This document shows, one piece after another, positions 7,508 to 18,259 of a stretch of 57,940 nt of DNA; positions within the stretch are counted from its first letter, which is position 1; every line of letters begins with the position of its first letter. Both the position numbers and the translations under genes were made by a program. Source of the stretch: an uncultured Ruminococcus sp. (GTDB lineage: Bacteria > Bacillota > Clostridia > Oscillospirales > Acutalibacteraceae); assembly GCA_902773135.1 (NCBI GenBank), contig CACYDP010000002.1, forward strand, positions 1 through 57,940. Direction: 5' to 3'. The notes below the pieces were generated by a model. The model saw nothing but the letters and a program-made list of their open reading frames with translations, had not been told where the DNA came from and ran no database searches.

Positions 7508-10342
7508 TTATCCGTTTTTTTGCTCTAACATCTTTTTCAGATACTGACCCGTATAGGAATGTTCGCATTCCGCAATTTCTTCCGGCGTACCTTCTGCTAC
7601 AATGGTTCCGCCTCCGTCTCCGCCTTCCGGACCGAGATCAATGATATGATCGGCTGTTTTGATCAAATCCAGATTATGCTCTATTACAATCACAGTATTT
7701 CCTCCGTCCACAAATTTATGAAGAACGTCGATCAGCCTGTGGACATCTGCAATATGCAGTCCTGTTGTCGGTTCATCAAGAATATAAACGGTCTTGCCTG
7801 TGGAACGCCGTGAAAGTTCGGCAGCAAGTTTGATTCTCTGAGCCTCACCGCCCGAAAGAGTAGTGGATGGCTGACCAATCTTGACATAACCCAGTCCGAC
7901 ATCACAAAGGGTTTTCAGTTTGTTATAGATTTTCTGATGATTCCGGAAGAATTCGCAGCCTTCTTCTACTGTCATTTCAAGAACATCATAAATTGATTTG
8001 CCTTTATATTTTACGCTCAGCGTTTCACGGTTGTAACGTTTACCTCCGCATACGTCACAAGGCACATAAACATCGGGAAGAAAATGCATTTCGATCTTGA
8101 TGATGCCGTCACCCTGACACGCTTCACATCTTCCCCCTTTTACATTAAAAGAAAATCTGCCTGAGCCGAATCCGTGCATTTTCGCTTCATTGGTTTGTGC
8201 AAACAATTCCCGTATATCCGTAAATACACCGGTATAAGTGGCAGGATTAGAACGAGGCGTTCTGCCTATCGGTGACTGATTAATATCAATCACCTTATCA
8301 AGATTTTCTGTGCCTGTGATTTTTTTGCAGTTGACCGGAACAGGTCTTGCCCCGTTCAGATCAGATGCCAACTGTTTATACAATATTTCATTGATCAGCG
8401 AAGATTTTCCCGAACCTGAAACACCTGTTACACATATGAATTTTCCCAAAGGAAATGTGACATTGATGTTTTTCAGATTATTCTGCTTGGCACCGAATAC
8501 TTTTAATTTTTTCCCGCTGCCCTTTCTTCTTGTTTCAGGTACCGGAACATACTTCTTTTTGCTGAGATACTGACCCGTTACAGATCGTTCACAGCTCTTG
8601 ATGTCTTCTATACTTCCCTGACAAACAAGCTCACCGCCGTGAACACCTGCTCCCGGACCTATATCAATAATATGGTCAGCAGCATACATCGTATCTTCGT
8701 CATGTTCGACAACGATCACGGTATTTCCAAGATCACGCAGATTTTTCAACGTCGCTATCAGTTTATCATTGTCCCTTTGGTGCAGTCCTATACTTGGTTC
8801 ATCCAGTATATACAACACACCCGACAAAGAAGAACCAATTTGCGTAGCCAGTCTGATACGCTGGCTTTCACCGCCGGAAAGCGTACCTGCCGAACGCGAA
8901 AGTGTCAGATAAGACAAACCAACACTGTTTAAAAAATTCAATCGGCTGTCAATCTCTTTGGTAATGGATTTCGCAATCAATTTATCACGTTCTGACAGTC
9001 TGGCATTTTTCGCAAAGCTGAGTGCCTGTTCAACGGACATATCACAAAACTCGCTGATATTCCTATCTCCGACTGTTACGGCAAGGCTCTCGGGAGAAAG
9101 CCTTTTTCCCTTGCAGGCATCACACGGAACTTCCGACATATAGCTTTCGATTTCCGCTTTAATCCACGTACTCTGTGTTTCACGGAAACGTCTTTCCAGA
9201 TTATTGATGATACCCTCAAATGCCACCTGATATGTTCCGCTTCCGTATTCATTTTTTCTTTTTACGGTGATTTTTTCTCCGTTAGTGCCGTAAAGAAGAA
9301 TATTGACAACCTCATCGGAAAGTTCCTTAATGGGTGCATCAAGAGAAAAATGATACTGTTCGGCAAGGGCTTCAAAATACATTGTGGCAATCGTACTGCC
9401 CTCCATTGCCCAGCCGCTTCCTTTGATGCCTCCCTGACGAATGGATTTGTTCATATCAGGAATAATCCGATTGACATCAATTTTCATAAAGATACCCAGC
9501 CCTGTACATTTTTTACAGGCTCCGTAAGGATTATTAAATGAAAACATTCTCGGACTTAATTCATCTATACTGACACCGTGTTCCGGACAAGCATAATTTT
9601 GTGAAAAAAGAATATCTTCCCCGCCCGCAACCGAAATAACCGTCAGTCCTTTTGCCAGCTTGGAGGCTGTTTCAACCGAATCGGCAAGTCGGGAACGGAT
9701 ACCGTCTTTGATCACTAATCTGTCTACAACAATTTCAATCGTATGTTTTTTATTTTTTTCGGGCTTGATATTTTCAGAAAGATCATATATGATGCCGTCC
9801 ACACGCACACGGGCAAATCCGCTTTTGGAAGCAGCCTCAAATTCCTTTTGGTGTTCTCCTTTTTTGGCACGCACTATGGGAGCCATTACCTGAATCTTAG
9901 TGCCCTGCGGAAGTTCCATTACTTTATCCGTGATCTGATCGACGGTCTGCTGTTTGATTTCCCTGCCGCATATAGGACAATGCGGCACCCCTATCCTTGC
10001 ATACATCAGACGAAGATAATCATATATTTCTGTCACCGTACCCACAGTGGAACGGGGATTTTTGGAAGTAGTTTTCTGGTCAATGGAAATGGCAGGAGAA
10101 AGTCCGTCGATACTGTCCACATCGGGTTTATCCATCTGTCCGAGAAACATTCTTGCATAAGATGACAGCGATTCGACATATCTCCTCTGTCCTTCGGCAT
10201 ACAATGTATCAAATGCGAGAGAGGATTTTCCCGACCCGGAAAGTCCCGTGACAACAACAAATTCGTCACGAGGTATATCAACATTGATATTTTTCAGATT
10301 ATGCTCCCTTGCCCCTTTAACGCTTATCTTTTTGAATGCCAT
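7508..10342 (-). CDS. uvrA: Excinuclease ABC subunit A
   Basis: The 944-aa protein is collinear with UvrA. It has two ABC ATPase modules, with Walker A at residues 33-41 (GLSGSGKSS) and again at GVSGSGKSS, and paired LSGGE signatures. Zinc-binding CPxC...C and CxxCxGxG modules are also present. It recognises bulky DNA lesions and loads UvrB during nucleotide excision repair. uvrB and uvrC are not in the window. No clear LexA operator was found in the 78 bases upstream. Confidence 0.98.
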   Translation of the reverse strand: MAFKKISVKGAREHNLKNINVDIPRDEFVVVTGLSGSGKSSLAFDTLYAEGQRRYVESLSSYARMFLGQMDKPDVDSIDGLSPAISIDQKTTSKNPRSTVGTVTEIYDYLRLMYARIGVPHCPICGREIKQQTVDQITDKVMELPQGTKIQVMAPIVRAKKGEHQKEFEAASKSGFARVRVDGIIYDLSENIKPEKNKKHTIEIVVDRLVIKDGIRSRLADSVETASKLAKGLTVISVAGGEDILFSQNYACPEHGVSIDELSPRMFSFNNPYGACKKCTGLGIFMKIDVNRIIPDMNKSIRQGGIKGSGWAMEGSTIATMYFEALAEQYHFSLDAPIKELSDEVVNILLYGTNGEKITVKRKNEYGSGTYQVAFEGIINNLERRFRETQSTWIKAEIESYMSEVPCDACKGKRLSPESLAVTVGDRNISEFCDMSVEQALSFAKNARLSERDKLIAKSITKEIDSRLNFLNSVGLSYLTLSRSAGTLSGGESQRIRLATQIGSSLSGVLYILDEPSIGLHQRDNDKLIATLKNLRDLGNTVIVVEHDEDTMYAADHIIDIGPGAGVHGGELVCQGSIEDIKSCERSVTGQYLSKKKYVPVPETRRKGSGKKLKVFGAKQNNLKNINVTFPLGKFICVTGVSGSGKSSLINEILYKQLASDLNGARPVPVNCKKITGTENLDKVIDINQSPIGRTPRSNPATYTGVFTDIRELFAQTNEAKMHGFGSGRFSFNVKGGRCEACQGDGIIKIEMHFLPDVYVPCDVCGGKRYNRETLSVKYKGKSIYDVLEMTVEEGCEFFRNHQKIYNKLKTLCDVGLGYVKIGQPSTTLSGGEAQRIKLAAELSRRSTGKTVYILDEPTTGLHIADVHRLIDVLHKFVDGGNTVIVIEHNLDLIKTADHIIDLGPEGGDGGGTIVAEGTPEEIAECEHSYTGQYLKKMLEQKNG

Positions 10343-10388
10343 TGCTGTTTTTCCCTTTCTTTCACATACTTGGATAGTATTAAAACAT

Positions 10389-10411
10389 AAGGAGTGCGGA
10401 ACGCACTCCTT
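10389..10411. terminator. Hairpin between ftsH and uvrA
   Basis: A perfect 10-bp stem AAGGAGTGCG/CGCACTCCTT has a 3-base loop just after the ftsH stop. On the minus strand it is followed by a weak U-rich stretch, so termination may be partial, leaving some readthrough into uvrA. Confidence 0.65.
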
Positions 10412-10420
10412 ACATCATTG

Positions 10421-12313
10421 TTATTCTTCGTCTTCTGCTTCATCGTCCGAATCATCAGAATCCTCTTCAACAGGAATCGGCTTTCCTTCCATTGCACAGG
10501 TAAACTGCTCCCCGGACATTTTTTCATTCTCAAAGAGGAATTTCGCTACAACATGAAGTTCCGGCGTATGCTCTTTCAGAATTTCTTCTGTCTTGCGATA
10601 GCCTTCAGTAATATATTCTTTTACTTCAGCATCAATTTCAGCAGCTGTTTCTTCGGAATAAGTCTTATTATGACCGAATTCTTTTCCAAGAAAAACTTCC
10701 CCGTCAGAAGAACCGTAAGTGATCGGACCAAGTTTCTCACTCATACCATATTTAGTAATCATCGAAAAAACAAGATTGGTAGCACGTTCTATATCATTCG
10801 ATGCACCTGTGGATATATCCCCGATAATCAGGGCTTCTGCCACACGTCCTCCCAGGAGAACGACAATTTCTTCGAGCATTTCATTGCGTGAACGATAAGA
10901 TCTGTCTTCCGACGGAAGTGACATTGTAAATCCGCCTGCCATACCTCTCGGTATAATAGAAATCTGATGAACAGGATCTTGTGTAGGCGAAAAATACGTG
11001 GCGATAGCGTGACCGGCTTCGTGATATGCCGTAAGTTTCTTTTCTTTATCGCTCATTACACGGGATTTCTTTTCCGTACCTACAACTACCTTAATGGTAG
11101 CTTCTTCCACTTCACTCATTGTAATTGCTTTCAGATTTTTTCTTGCTGCTAACAAAGCCGCTTCGTTCAGAAGATTTTCAAGGTCTGCACCGGTAAATCC
11201 TGCCGTAGACTTGGCAATCGTTTTAAGTTCTACATCAGGTGCAAGCGGCTTGCCCTTTGCATGCACTTTCAGAATCTCTTCACGTCCCTTAATATCGGGT
11301 CTGCCTACAATCACCTGTCTGTCAAAACGTCCCGGACGCATCAGAGCGGGATCCAATATATCGGGTCTGTTGGTAGCGGCAATCATAATCACGCCTTCAT
11401 TCGCACCGAAACCGTCCATTTCAACCAACAGCTGGTTCAGTGTCTGTTCACGTTCATCGTGTCCTCCGCCAAGACCGGCACCTCTCTGCCGTCCGACAGC
11501 ATCAATTTCATCAATGAAAATAATACAGGGAGAATTTTTCTTTGCCTGTTCAAACAAATCTCTGACTCTTGACGCACCGACACCGACAAACATTTCCACA
11601 AAATCAGAACCGGAAATGGAGAAAAACGGAACGCCTGCCTCACCGGCAACCGCTCTTGCAAGCAGTGTTTTACCTGTACCGGGAGGTCCGACAAGGAGTA
11701 CACCTTTAGGAATTCTTGCACCAAGCTCATTATATTTTTTAGGATCTTTCAGGAATTCAACGATCTCACGAAGTTCTTCTTTTTCCTCATCGGCACCTGC
11801 CACATCGGCAAAAGTCGTCTTTCGTTTTTCATCGCCCATATTTTTAATTTTTGCTTTTCCGAAACTCATCTGCTTTCCGGGATCACCCATCGTGCCGGAC
11901 AGTTTATGCATAAAGTACCACCAGACGACACCAAGCAGTACAATCAGAATCAGGTTCGGCAGCAAATTCAGCCACCACGAATTATCGGTTGCCTGTTTCC
12001 AGGTAAACTTCATCGGTTTATCGTTGTTTTTGTTGTATTCATCAACATAATCATCAATAGAATCAAGAAAAAGAGCAACACTGGCAACATTGGTTTCTAT
12101 CTTTTTCCCGTTGGTCTTTTTGATGGTCAGATCACCGGAACCAAAATCAAGCGTATATTCTTTTACTTGCTGATCACGGAAAAGATAAATGATTTCCGAT
12201 GTTGAGTATTCCTGCTTTGGCTGTACCGAAAACGCTATTGACATAATTATAATAAGTATGATCGGTATACCGAGATAGATCAAAAGTCTTTGCATTGTTT
12301 TCTTGTTATCCAA
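10421..12313 (-). CDS. ftsH: ATP-dependent zinc metalloprotease FtsH
   Basis: Two transmembrane helices (about residues 10-28 and 110-130) flank an extracytoplasmic segment. The AAA module carries GPPGTGKT (Walker A), [11 protein letters not shown] (Walker B) and the second region of homology, followed by the HEAGH zinc site of the protease. It degrades membrane and short-lived cytosolic proteins. The C-terminus is a strongly acidic tail. It is the last gene of the tilS-hpt-ftsH cluster, an order conserved in Firmicutes. Confidence 0.98.
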   Translation of the reverse strand: MDNKKTMQRLLIYLGIPIILIIIMSIAFSVQPKQEYSTSEIIYLFRDQQVKEYTLDFGSGDLTIKKTNGKKIETNVASVALFLDSIDDYVDEYNKNNDKPMKFTWKQATDNSWWLNLLPNLILIVLLGVVWWYFMHKLSGTMGDPGKQMSFGKAKIKNMGDEKRKTTFADVAGADEEKEELREIVEFLKDPKKYNELGARIPKGVLLVGPPGTGKTLLARAVAGEAGVPFFSISGSDFVEMFVGVGASRVRDLFEQAKKNSPCIIFIDEIDAVGRQRGAGLGGGHDEREQTLNQLLVEMDGFGANEGVIMIAATNRPDILDPALMRPGRFDRQVIVGRPDIKGREEILKVHAKGKPLAPDVELKTIAKSTAGFTGADLENLLNEAALLAARKNLKAITMSEVEEATIKVVVGTEKKSRVMSDKEKKLTAYHEAGHAIATYFSPTQDPVHQISIIPRGMAGGFTMSLPSEDRSYRSRNEMLEEIVVLLGGRVAEALIIGDISTGASNDIERATNLVFSMITKYGMSEKLGPITYGSSDGEVFLGKEFGHNKTYSEETAAEIDAEVKEYITEGYRKTEEILKEHTPELHVVAKFLFENEKMSGEQFTCAMEGKPIPVEEDSDDSDDEAEDEE

Positions 12314-12320
12314 GAGCTTG

Positions 12321-12887
12321 TCACTCCTTTGTTTTATTTTGGTTTTGATAAACTTCTTCCTTCAGAATCCCTACATAAGGAAGATTTCTGTAACGTTCGT
12401 CATAGTCAAGTCCGTATCCTACGACAAAAAAATCTTCAATCACCGCACCTGCATAATCAGCATAGATTGGTTTGGTCCTTCTGGACGGTTTGTCGAGAAG
12501 CGTACAGATTTTCACAGAAGCCGCACCTTTCCGGAATATGTATTCTTTGACATAGGAAAGTGTATTTCCCGTATCAAGAATATCCTCCACGATCAAAACG
12601 TGCCGGTCGGTAAGATCCTCCGAAAAATCTTTGGTTAACCTGATATGCCCCGAAGATTCGGTGCTGGCACCGTAACTGGACACGGCAATAAAATCAAGTG
12701 TACAGTCTGCCGTTATTTTTTTCATAAGATCCGCAAGAAAAATGAAACTTCCTTTCAGAACCCCTACTATCAGAATAGATTTTCCTTTATAATCGGAATT
12801 GATCTGTTCTGATATATCCACAGTGATTTGTTCGAGTCGGTTTTCATCAAGCAGAATTTCCGAAATATCTTTGTTCATTTTACTCAA
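12321..12887 (-). CDS. hpt: Hypoxanthine phosphoribosyltransferase
   Basis: The PRPP-binding motif [14 protein letters not shown] is present, with the FLADLMKKI and [11 protein letters not shown] segments typical of type I purine phosphoribosyltransferases. It salvages hypoxanthine and guanine to IMP and GMP. The start overlaps the tilS stop (ATGA), indicating translational coupling. At 188 aa the length is usual. Confidence 0.96.
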   Translation of the reverse strand: MSKMNKDISEILLDENRLEQITVDISEQINSDYKGKSILIVGVLKGSFIFLADLMKKITADCTLDFIAVSSYGASTESSGHIRLTKDFSEDLTDRHVLIVEDILDTGNTLSYVKEYIFRKGAASVKICTLLDKPSRRTKPIYADYAGAVIEDFFVVGYGLDYDERYRNLPYVGILKEEVYQNQNKTKE

Positions 12888-14257
12888 TCGTTTTCACTTC
12901 TATCCTTTCGTTTCTGAATTCCGGTCGAAATGACAAGCACTTTTTCAGAAGAATCGGTGACTTTGTACGGTTCCGACACACCTAAATTTTCAGCCCATAA
13001 CACATCGTTGTCACTTGCAAAGACAACCAGCTGATCACGCTGTTCGGAGGGTATTTTCTGCTCCGTCATCATTTTCCGGAGCTGTTTGGTAATATTCCTG
13101 CCGACAGGCTTAAACAGATCGCCCGCGTGTCTTGACCTGAAAACCGAGCCTAAGGGTATTGTATCATAATCAAGAGAATTATGAAATAAAAATTTATCAT
13201 TTTTTTTACGGTTGTCAAATTCCGATATATTTAGTATTTCCGGTGAAATAATTTTATTATGAATAGCAATATTTTTTTGACCGGCAAATAGAATTTCGCT
13301 ATCCGGATTGTTTTTTTCATATTGAAACGCTCTTAGTATTCCCTGTTTTGATATAACATATCTATTTTTTCGTATTTCCACTGCACCGCCTTTGCATACA
13401 ATTTTCCTGATAAGCTCAATATGCGATGCTTCGGGAACCAGATTGTATTCTTTTAAAATCAGTCTGATAGCTTTATCAAAAACCGGAAGCGGCAATTGAC
13501 TCAAAACCGCTGTGGAATATCCTGATGTTGTTTTGGCAGCTGAAAGAGCGTTTTCAGCATTTTTTTCTATAAAAACATCTGTTTCCCTCATTCTTTCCGA
13601 CATTCCCGCAACAGTGTTTTCAAAACTCGGGTTAATGCTTTTCAGAACAGGAATCACTTCCAGACGTATCTTGTTGCGTGTATACTGATCGGTCAGATTC
13701 GTACTGTCTGTGACATATGAAATATGGTTGTCCCGACAGTAACGCTCGATTTCCTCTCTTGTCACTTCAATCAAAGGCCGTATGATACGATCTCTCACCG
13801 GAGGAATCCCGCTCATTCCCGCAATACCGCTCCCTCTTGCCAGATGAAACAATACTGTTTCGGCATTGTCAGAGGCTGTATGGGCTGTTGCGATCATAGC
13901 GTGATATTTTTCGGCAATTTCGGAAAAATATTCGTAGCGTATCTCCCTGCCGCACTGTTCTGTCCCGATCTTTCTTTTAGACGCTTCGGATGCCACATCT
14001 GCTTTTAAAACAAACAGCGGTACATTATATTTTCGGCAGAAATCCGCAACAAATTGTTCATCATTGTCGGATTCCTGTCCCCTGAGAGAATGATTGATAT
14101 GACAAGCATAGATTGTTAAATTCATTTCTTCACGAAGCGACAACAAAAAATGCATCAAAGCACACGAATCCGCTCCGCCCGAAAAACCGACTGCTACGCT
14201 GTCACCGACATTCAGCATATGATATTTTTTAACAGTCTGCTTCGCTTTATTCTTCAT
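12884..14257 (-). CDS. tilS: tRNA(Ile)-lysidine synthase
   Basis: The PP-loop ATP pyrophosphatase motif SGGADS (residues 26-31) is followed by the TilS N-terminal domain and by an RNA-binding C-terminal domain (GDLFKPVGRNITKQLRKMM). It installs lysidine at C34 of tRNA-Ile(CAU), an essential modification for reading AUA. It overlaps dnaB by 11 bases and hpt by 4, so translation of the run is probably coupled. Confidence 0.96.
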   Translation of the reverse strand: MKNKAKQTVKKYHMLNVGDSVAVGFSGGADSCALMHFLLSLREEMNLTIYACHINHSLRGQESDNDEQFVADFCRKYNVPLFVLKADVASEASKRKIGTEQCGREIRYEYFSEIAEKYHAMIATAHTASDNAETVLFHLARGSGIAGMSGIPPVRDRIIRPLIEVTREEIERYCRDNHISYVTDSTNLTDQYTRNKIRLEVIPVLKSINPSFENTVAGMSERMRETDVFIEKNAENALSAAKTTSGYSTAVLSQLPLPVFDKAIRLILKEYNLVPEASHIELIRKIVCKGGAVEIRKNRYVISKQGILRAFQYEKNNPDSEILFAGQKNIAIHNKIISPEILNISEFDNRKKNDKFLFHNSLDYDTIPLGSVFRSRHAGDLFKPVGRNITKQLRKMMTEQKIPSEQRDQLVVFASDNDVLWAENLGVSEPYKVTDSSEKVLVISTGIQKRKDRSEND

Positions 14258-15614
14258 TGATGGTATCCTGTGAGGTAAACCGCATAAATTCTCCCTGCCA
14301 GAAAAGCGGTACAGAACGTGTTTCGCCGTGTCGGTTTTTGGCTACAATACATTCACCGCTGTTCTTATTGGTATCAGGATCTGCCCCTTCGGTATTTTTA
14401 TAATAATCTTCTCGGTAAAGAAACAGTACAATATCCGCATCTTGCTCAATAGAACCGGAATCTCTCAGGTCGGAAAGCTGCGGTCTGTGTTCTGTTCTCT
14501 GCTCACTGGCACGTGACAGCTGTGAAAGCGTAATGACAGGAACATTGAATTCCTTGGCAAGAATTTTAAGATTTCGGGTGATTTCCGATATTTCCTGCAC
14601 ACGATTGTCAATTCTTCTCGAAGAAGACATCAGCTGAAGATAATCTATAATCACCAGATCAACATATTTCAGTCTCCGCAGTTTTGCTTTGATCTCCGGC
14701 ACGGTGATGCCGGGGGTATCGTCCATATACAGATCCGCTTTGCTGAGCACATCTCCCGCTTCGATCAGTCTTGTCCATTCATCGCTTGACAGCTGACCTG
14801 TACGGAGTTTGGTACCCTGGATAAGCCCTTCTGTCGACAGCAAACGGGAAGAAAGCTGTTCCTTCGTCATTTCCAGCGAAAAAAATGCTACCCGTTTTTT
14901 TGCTTTCACGGAAACATAACGGGCAATATTCAACGCAAAAGAAGTTTTTCCCATACCGGGACGTGCCGCCAGCAATATCAGATCGGAACGATTCAGACCC
15001 GTTATGGTATTATCCAAAAGTCCGATTCCCGTAGAAATTGCCTTGAAATTTTCATTATCAGGAGAATTCAGTAAATCAAGTCTGTCGAATGTTTCCAGAA
15101 TCACATCATCAATACGTTCCAGTCCCTTGACGCTTTTATTGTCACGAATATCAAAAATTTTCTGTTCGGCAGCATCAATGAGTTTGGTAACATCATCTTC
15201 CGGCTGTGAAGCATCATCAATAATTTCTCTTGATGACAAAATCAAACTCCGGACAAGATATTTGTCACGAACGATTTTTGCATATTCTTCTGCACGGGAA
15301 ATGGACGGAACAATATCGGCAAGCTGCATTAAATATGTCTTGGCGGAACGTTCATCAAAGTCCTTTTCATTTCTGAGCTGATTTAATACCGTCACAAAGT
15401 CAACCGGTTTACTCAAAGTAAACAGTTCTATCATAGCGGAATAAATCATTTTATGCATCGACATATAGAAATAATCTTCCGAAGAAAGTATTTCCATTAC
15501 ATCGGCAAGACAATCGGAATCCAACAAAACAGCCCCCAGTACAGACTGTTCTGCTTCGGCACTGAACGGTAAATTCATACCGTCAAAATTAAAAGACAAT
15601 TCATTGCCCGCCAT
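14247..15614 (-). CDS. dnaB: Replicative DNA helicase DnaB/DnaC
   Basis: The N-terminal primase-interacting domain (FSAEAEQSVLGAVL) and linker precede the RecA-like ATPase with Walker A (ARPGMGKTS), Walker B and the arginine-finger region. It unwinds DNA at the fork. Tandem ATG codons occur; the second (15614) sits 6 bases after GGAGG and is preferred. No intein is present. It follows rplI, as in Bacillus. Confidence 0.97.
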   Translation of the reverse strand: MAGNELSFNFDGMNLPFSAEAEQSVLGAVLLDSDCLADVMEILSSEDYFYMSMHKMIYSAMIELFTLSKPVDFVTVLNQLRNEKDFDERSAKTYLMQLADIVPSISRAEEYAKIVRDKYLVRSLILSSREIIDDASQPEDDVTKLIDAAEQKIFDIRDNKSVKGLERIDDVILETFDRLDLLNSPDNENFKAISTGIGLLDNTITGLNRSDLILLAARPGMGKTSFALNIARYVSVKAKKRVAFFSLEMTKEQLSSRLLSTEGLIQGTKLRTGQLSSDEWTRLIEAGDVLSKADLYMDDTPGITVPEIKAKLRRLKYVDLVIIDYLQLMSSSRRIDNRVQEISEITRNLKILAKEFNVPVITLSQLSRASEQRTEHRPQLSDLRDSGSIEQDADIVLFLYREDYYKNTEGADPDTNKNSGECIVAKNRHGETRSVPLFWQGEFMRFTSQDTINEE

Positions 15615-15634
15615 CATTATCCTCCATCGTCATT

Positions 15635-15683
15635 GATAGTAAACGACCCCGGCATCCGCCATTTTTTTATGTCGTTTACTATC
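15635..15683. repeat. 13-bp perfect inverted repeat between rplI and dnaB
   Basis: GATAGTAAACGAC (15635-15647) and its exact complement (15671-15683) enclose 23 bases in the short rplI-dnaB gap. In the minus-strand transcript it forms a stable stem ending just before the dnaB ribosome binding site (15621-15625). There is no U-tract, so it is more like an mRNA-processing or attenuation structure than a terminator. Confidence 0.7.
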
Positions 15684-15704
15684 GGTCACTGTCAATTACA
15701 CCAA

Positions 15705-16160
15705 TTATTTTTGTTCGGCTTCAGTTACTTTTACTTTAATATTTGCCGATATACCTGTATAGAGTTTGACTTCGGCATGATAGGTTCCGAAAGACTTGAT
15801 GTCACTTTCAAGAACAACTTTGCGTTTATCAACGGAGATGCCGAAGATACGCTGCAGTTCGGCTGCCACTTCCTTGCTGGTAACAGAACCGAACAGTTTG
15901 CCGCCTTTTCCTGCTTTTGCTTTCATTTCGATAATTTTGTCATCAAGACGCTTTTTATTTTCCTTTGCTTCGGCAGTTTCAACATCAATTTTATGCTGTT
16001 TTGACTGTTCTGCATTTTTCAGTTCGTTAAGAGCCTGTGCATCTGCCTCTTTGGCAAGTTTGCGGGGCAAAAGAAAATTTCTTGCATAGCCGTCTGATAC
16101 GTTAGCAAGCTCTCCCTTTTTTCCCGTGCCTTTTACATCCTGCAACAATACTACTTTCAT
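15705..16160 (-). CDS. rplI: 50S ribosomal protein L9
   Basis: The N-terminal rRNA-binding domain [17 protein letters not shown]... with [13 protein letters not shown] is diagnostic. A long connecting helix and the C-terminal domain follow. The 151-aa length is standard. It lies between gdpP and dnaB in a conserved order. Confidence 0.98.
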   Translation of the reverse strand: MKVVLLQDVKGTGKKGELANVSDGYARNFLLPRKLAKEADAQALNELKNAEQSKQHKIDVETAEAKENKKRLDDKIIEMKAKAGKGGKLFGSVTSKEVAAELQRIFGISVDKRKVVLESDIKSFGTYHAEVKLYTGISANIKVKVTEAEQK

Positions 16161-16181
16161 TGATATTTCCTCTTTTCTTGA

Positions 16182-18164
16182 TTAATTTGCCGATGCCTGC
16201 ACATTCGGCTTTTTGTTAATATCCAGATCATTGATAATGGATACCAGTCTTTCTCTGGCTTCCGCCATACTGACATCTTCCATCTGACAAGCTGCCATTG
16301 ACTGATGACCGCCTCCGCCCAGTGCTTCCATAATCACCTGTACATTCATATCACCAAGCGAACGTGCGGATATATTAATGGTTTTTCCTGTCTTATACAT
16401 CACAAAAGATGCCTTTACATTTTCAATTCCGAGAAGTTCGTCTGCTGCCTGTGCGGACGCAATCCGTATATCCGGTATATCTTCATCCGCAAAGGCAATG
16501 GCACAGTAATTGAAAATCTCAGCTTCACTGACTAATTTATATTTTACCTTATAAGTATCGATCGAATTGGAGAACATCCGTTTTACTTCAACGGTATCAG
16601 CACCTTTGCTTCTCAGGTAGGCAGCCGCTTCAAAAGTACGTACTCCTGTACGCAGCACAAAATTTTTGGTATCAAGCATAATGCCTGCCAGAAGGGCTTC
16701 ACTTTCCAGACGGCTGATCGACTCACTTCCGAGATACTGTACCAGTTCTGCTGTCATTTCCGAGGCAGAAGAGGCATACGGTTCGTGATAAAACACTAAG
16801 GCATTATCAATATGATTGACCATCATTCGATGATGATCAATTACCACGACTCTTTTACAGTTTTCATATACGGCTTTCGATTCCAGAAAATTGGGAGAAT
16901 GTGTATCTACAATAATCAAAAGTGTATGCTCATCCATAATATCAAGAGCTTCACTCTCGGATTTAAAAATACTTTCAAACCCCGCTTTATCAAAACTTGC
17001 TACCAACGGTTTTGCCAGTGTCTGCTGTTTATTGATAACAATATACGCATTCCTGTGCAGTCCTTTGACTACGGCACTCCACATTCCGATCGCCGCTCCC
17101 ACAGAATCCAGATCTGAAAATCTGTGACCCATAATCAATACATTGCTGCTGTTGGTAACGTGATTGGTCAACGTGGCAGCAATGACACGGGTACGAACCT
17201 TGTCACGCTTTTCAATTCCTTTGGAAACGCCCCCAAAGAAATGATAACTTTCGGCTTTTTTAACAGCCGCCTGATCGCCGCCTCTGCCGAGAGCCATTTC
17301 AAGAGCCTTTCTTGCCCAGAGTTCATTTTCTCTGTAAGTACTTCCGCCGTGACCGATTCCGATAGAAATGGTTGCGTTGATTCTGTCGTTGATTTTGATA
17401 GCACGAATTTCTTCGAGAATCTTGAATTTTTCTTCAATAAACTGTTTTAAACATCTTTCTTCCATCACAGCAAGATAACGATCACCGCTGATCTTTTTGT
17501 AGAAACCGTTAGCAGATACGACCCACTTTACAATGATTTTTTCTACGGTCACTACAATCTGAGCGGCTTTTCCGTCTTCATGTTCACGTTCCAGCTCCTC
17601 ACTGTTGTCAAAAGAGATGATCGCTATGACGGGACGGGTATTGACATATTCATCAGAATTCGATTTATAGGTATGATTGTCAATAAAATAGATGACAGAA
17701 CCGGGACCGTTTTTGACCCCGAAGGCAATATACCAATGATCGTTGATCAGCGTATCAACACCGTTATCATCATAAAGCGAGTCGGGATTTTGATTGGAAA
17801 GATAAAATGAAATATTATCATTAACAGGTTCTTCGTTTTTGCATACTATTTCTTTGAAAAGTTTATTAGAAACCAATATTTCATTATTTTCACCGATAAT
17901 CACCGCTGCAACCGGTATATTGTTAATGGTTCGTTCGTCATTTTCTCCTATGGCGTTCATACCTCCGGCAATAACCGCCGATACATATTTTTTTAAATTA
18001 ACGAAACTGGCAGCCACTACGGCGAAAGCTCCCAATGCGATAATTAATTCCGAAATGAAGATCAAACCGTTCCAAAAAACAGAGATTGCCGCCATAAGCA
18101 ACATTGCAGCAGCAAACGCAATAAAAAGCGGTGTTACAAAACGGGTTCCTTTTTTCTTTTTCAA
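16182..18164 (-). CDS. gdpP: Cyclic-di-AMP phosphodiesterase GdpP (DHH family)
   Basis: Two N-terminal membrane helices are followed by a PAS-like domain and a degenerate GGDEF domain (SGDRYLAVME). The DHH/DHHA1 phosphodiesterase carries GHRFSDLDSVG, DTHSPNF, IDHHRM and the GGGGHQ signature. It hydrolyses c-di-AMP to pApA and so controls turgor and cell-wall homeostasis. The start is probably the TTG at 18164 (MKKKKGTRF) with AGTAGGTG 8 bases upstream; the longer ATG frame to 18200 lacks a ribosome binding site. It sits in the rnj-gdpP-rplI-dnaB order. Confidence 0.95.
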   Translation of the reverse strand: MKKKKGTRFVTPLFIAFAAAMLLMAAISVFWNGLIFISELIIALGAFAVVAASFVNLKKYVSAVIAGGMNAIGENDERTINNIPVAAVIIGENNEILVSNKLFKEIVCKNEEPVNDNISFYLSNQNPDSLYDDNGVDTLINDHWYIAFGVKNGPGSVIYFIDNHTYKSNSDEYVNTRPVIAIISFDNSEELEREHEDGKAAQIVVTVEKIIVKWVVSANGFYKKISGDRYLAVMEERCLKQFIEEKFKILEEIRAIKINDRINATISIGIGHGGSTYRENELWARKALEMALGRGGDQAAVKKAESYHFFGGVSKGIEKRDKVRTRVIAATLTNHVTNSSNVLIMGHRFSDLDSVGAAIGMWSAVVKGLHRNAYIVINKQQTLAKPLVASFDKAGFESIFKSESEALDIMDEHTLLIIVDTHSPNFLESKAVYENCKRVVVIDHHRMMVNHIDNALVFYHEPYASSASEMTAELVQYLGSESISRLESEALLAGIMLDTKNFVLRTGVRTFEAAAYLRSKGADTVEVKRMFSNSIDTYKVKYKLVSEAEIFNYCAIAFADEDIPDIRIASAQAADELLGIENVKASFVMYKTGKTINISARSLGDMNVQVIMEALGGGGHQSMAACQMEDVSMAEARERLVSIINDLDINKKPNVQASAN

Positions 18165-18259
18165 AATGAATACACCTACTTTACAAACCAAACATATCAT
18201 ATCGATATTTTTGGTTAAAATAATGCAGTTTCATGACAGCACTATATTTTGCTGCCGGT

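Noticed and set aside
10343-10420. LexA/SOS box before uvrA
   Set aside because: No GAACnnnnGTTC-like sequence was found in the gap.
11094-12050. 318-codon ORF opposite ftsH
   Set aside because: Antisense shadow of a strongly conserved gene; low-complexity Ser/Pro-rich translation without family motifs or a start signal.
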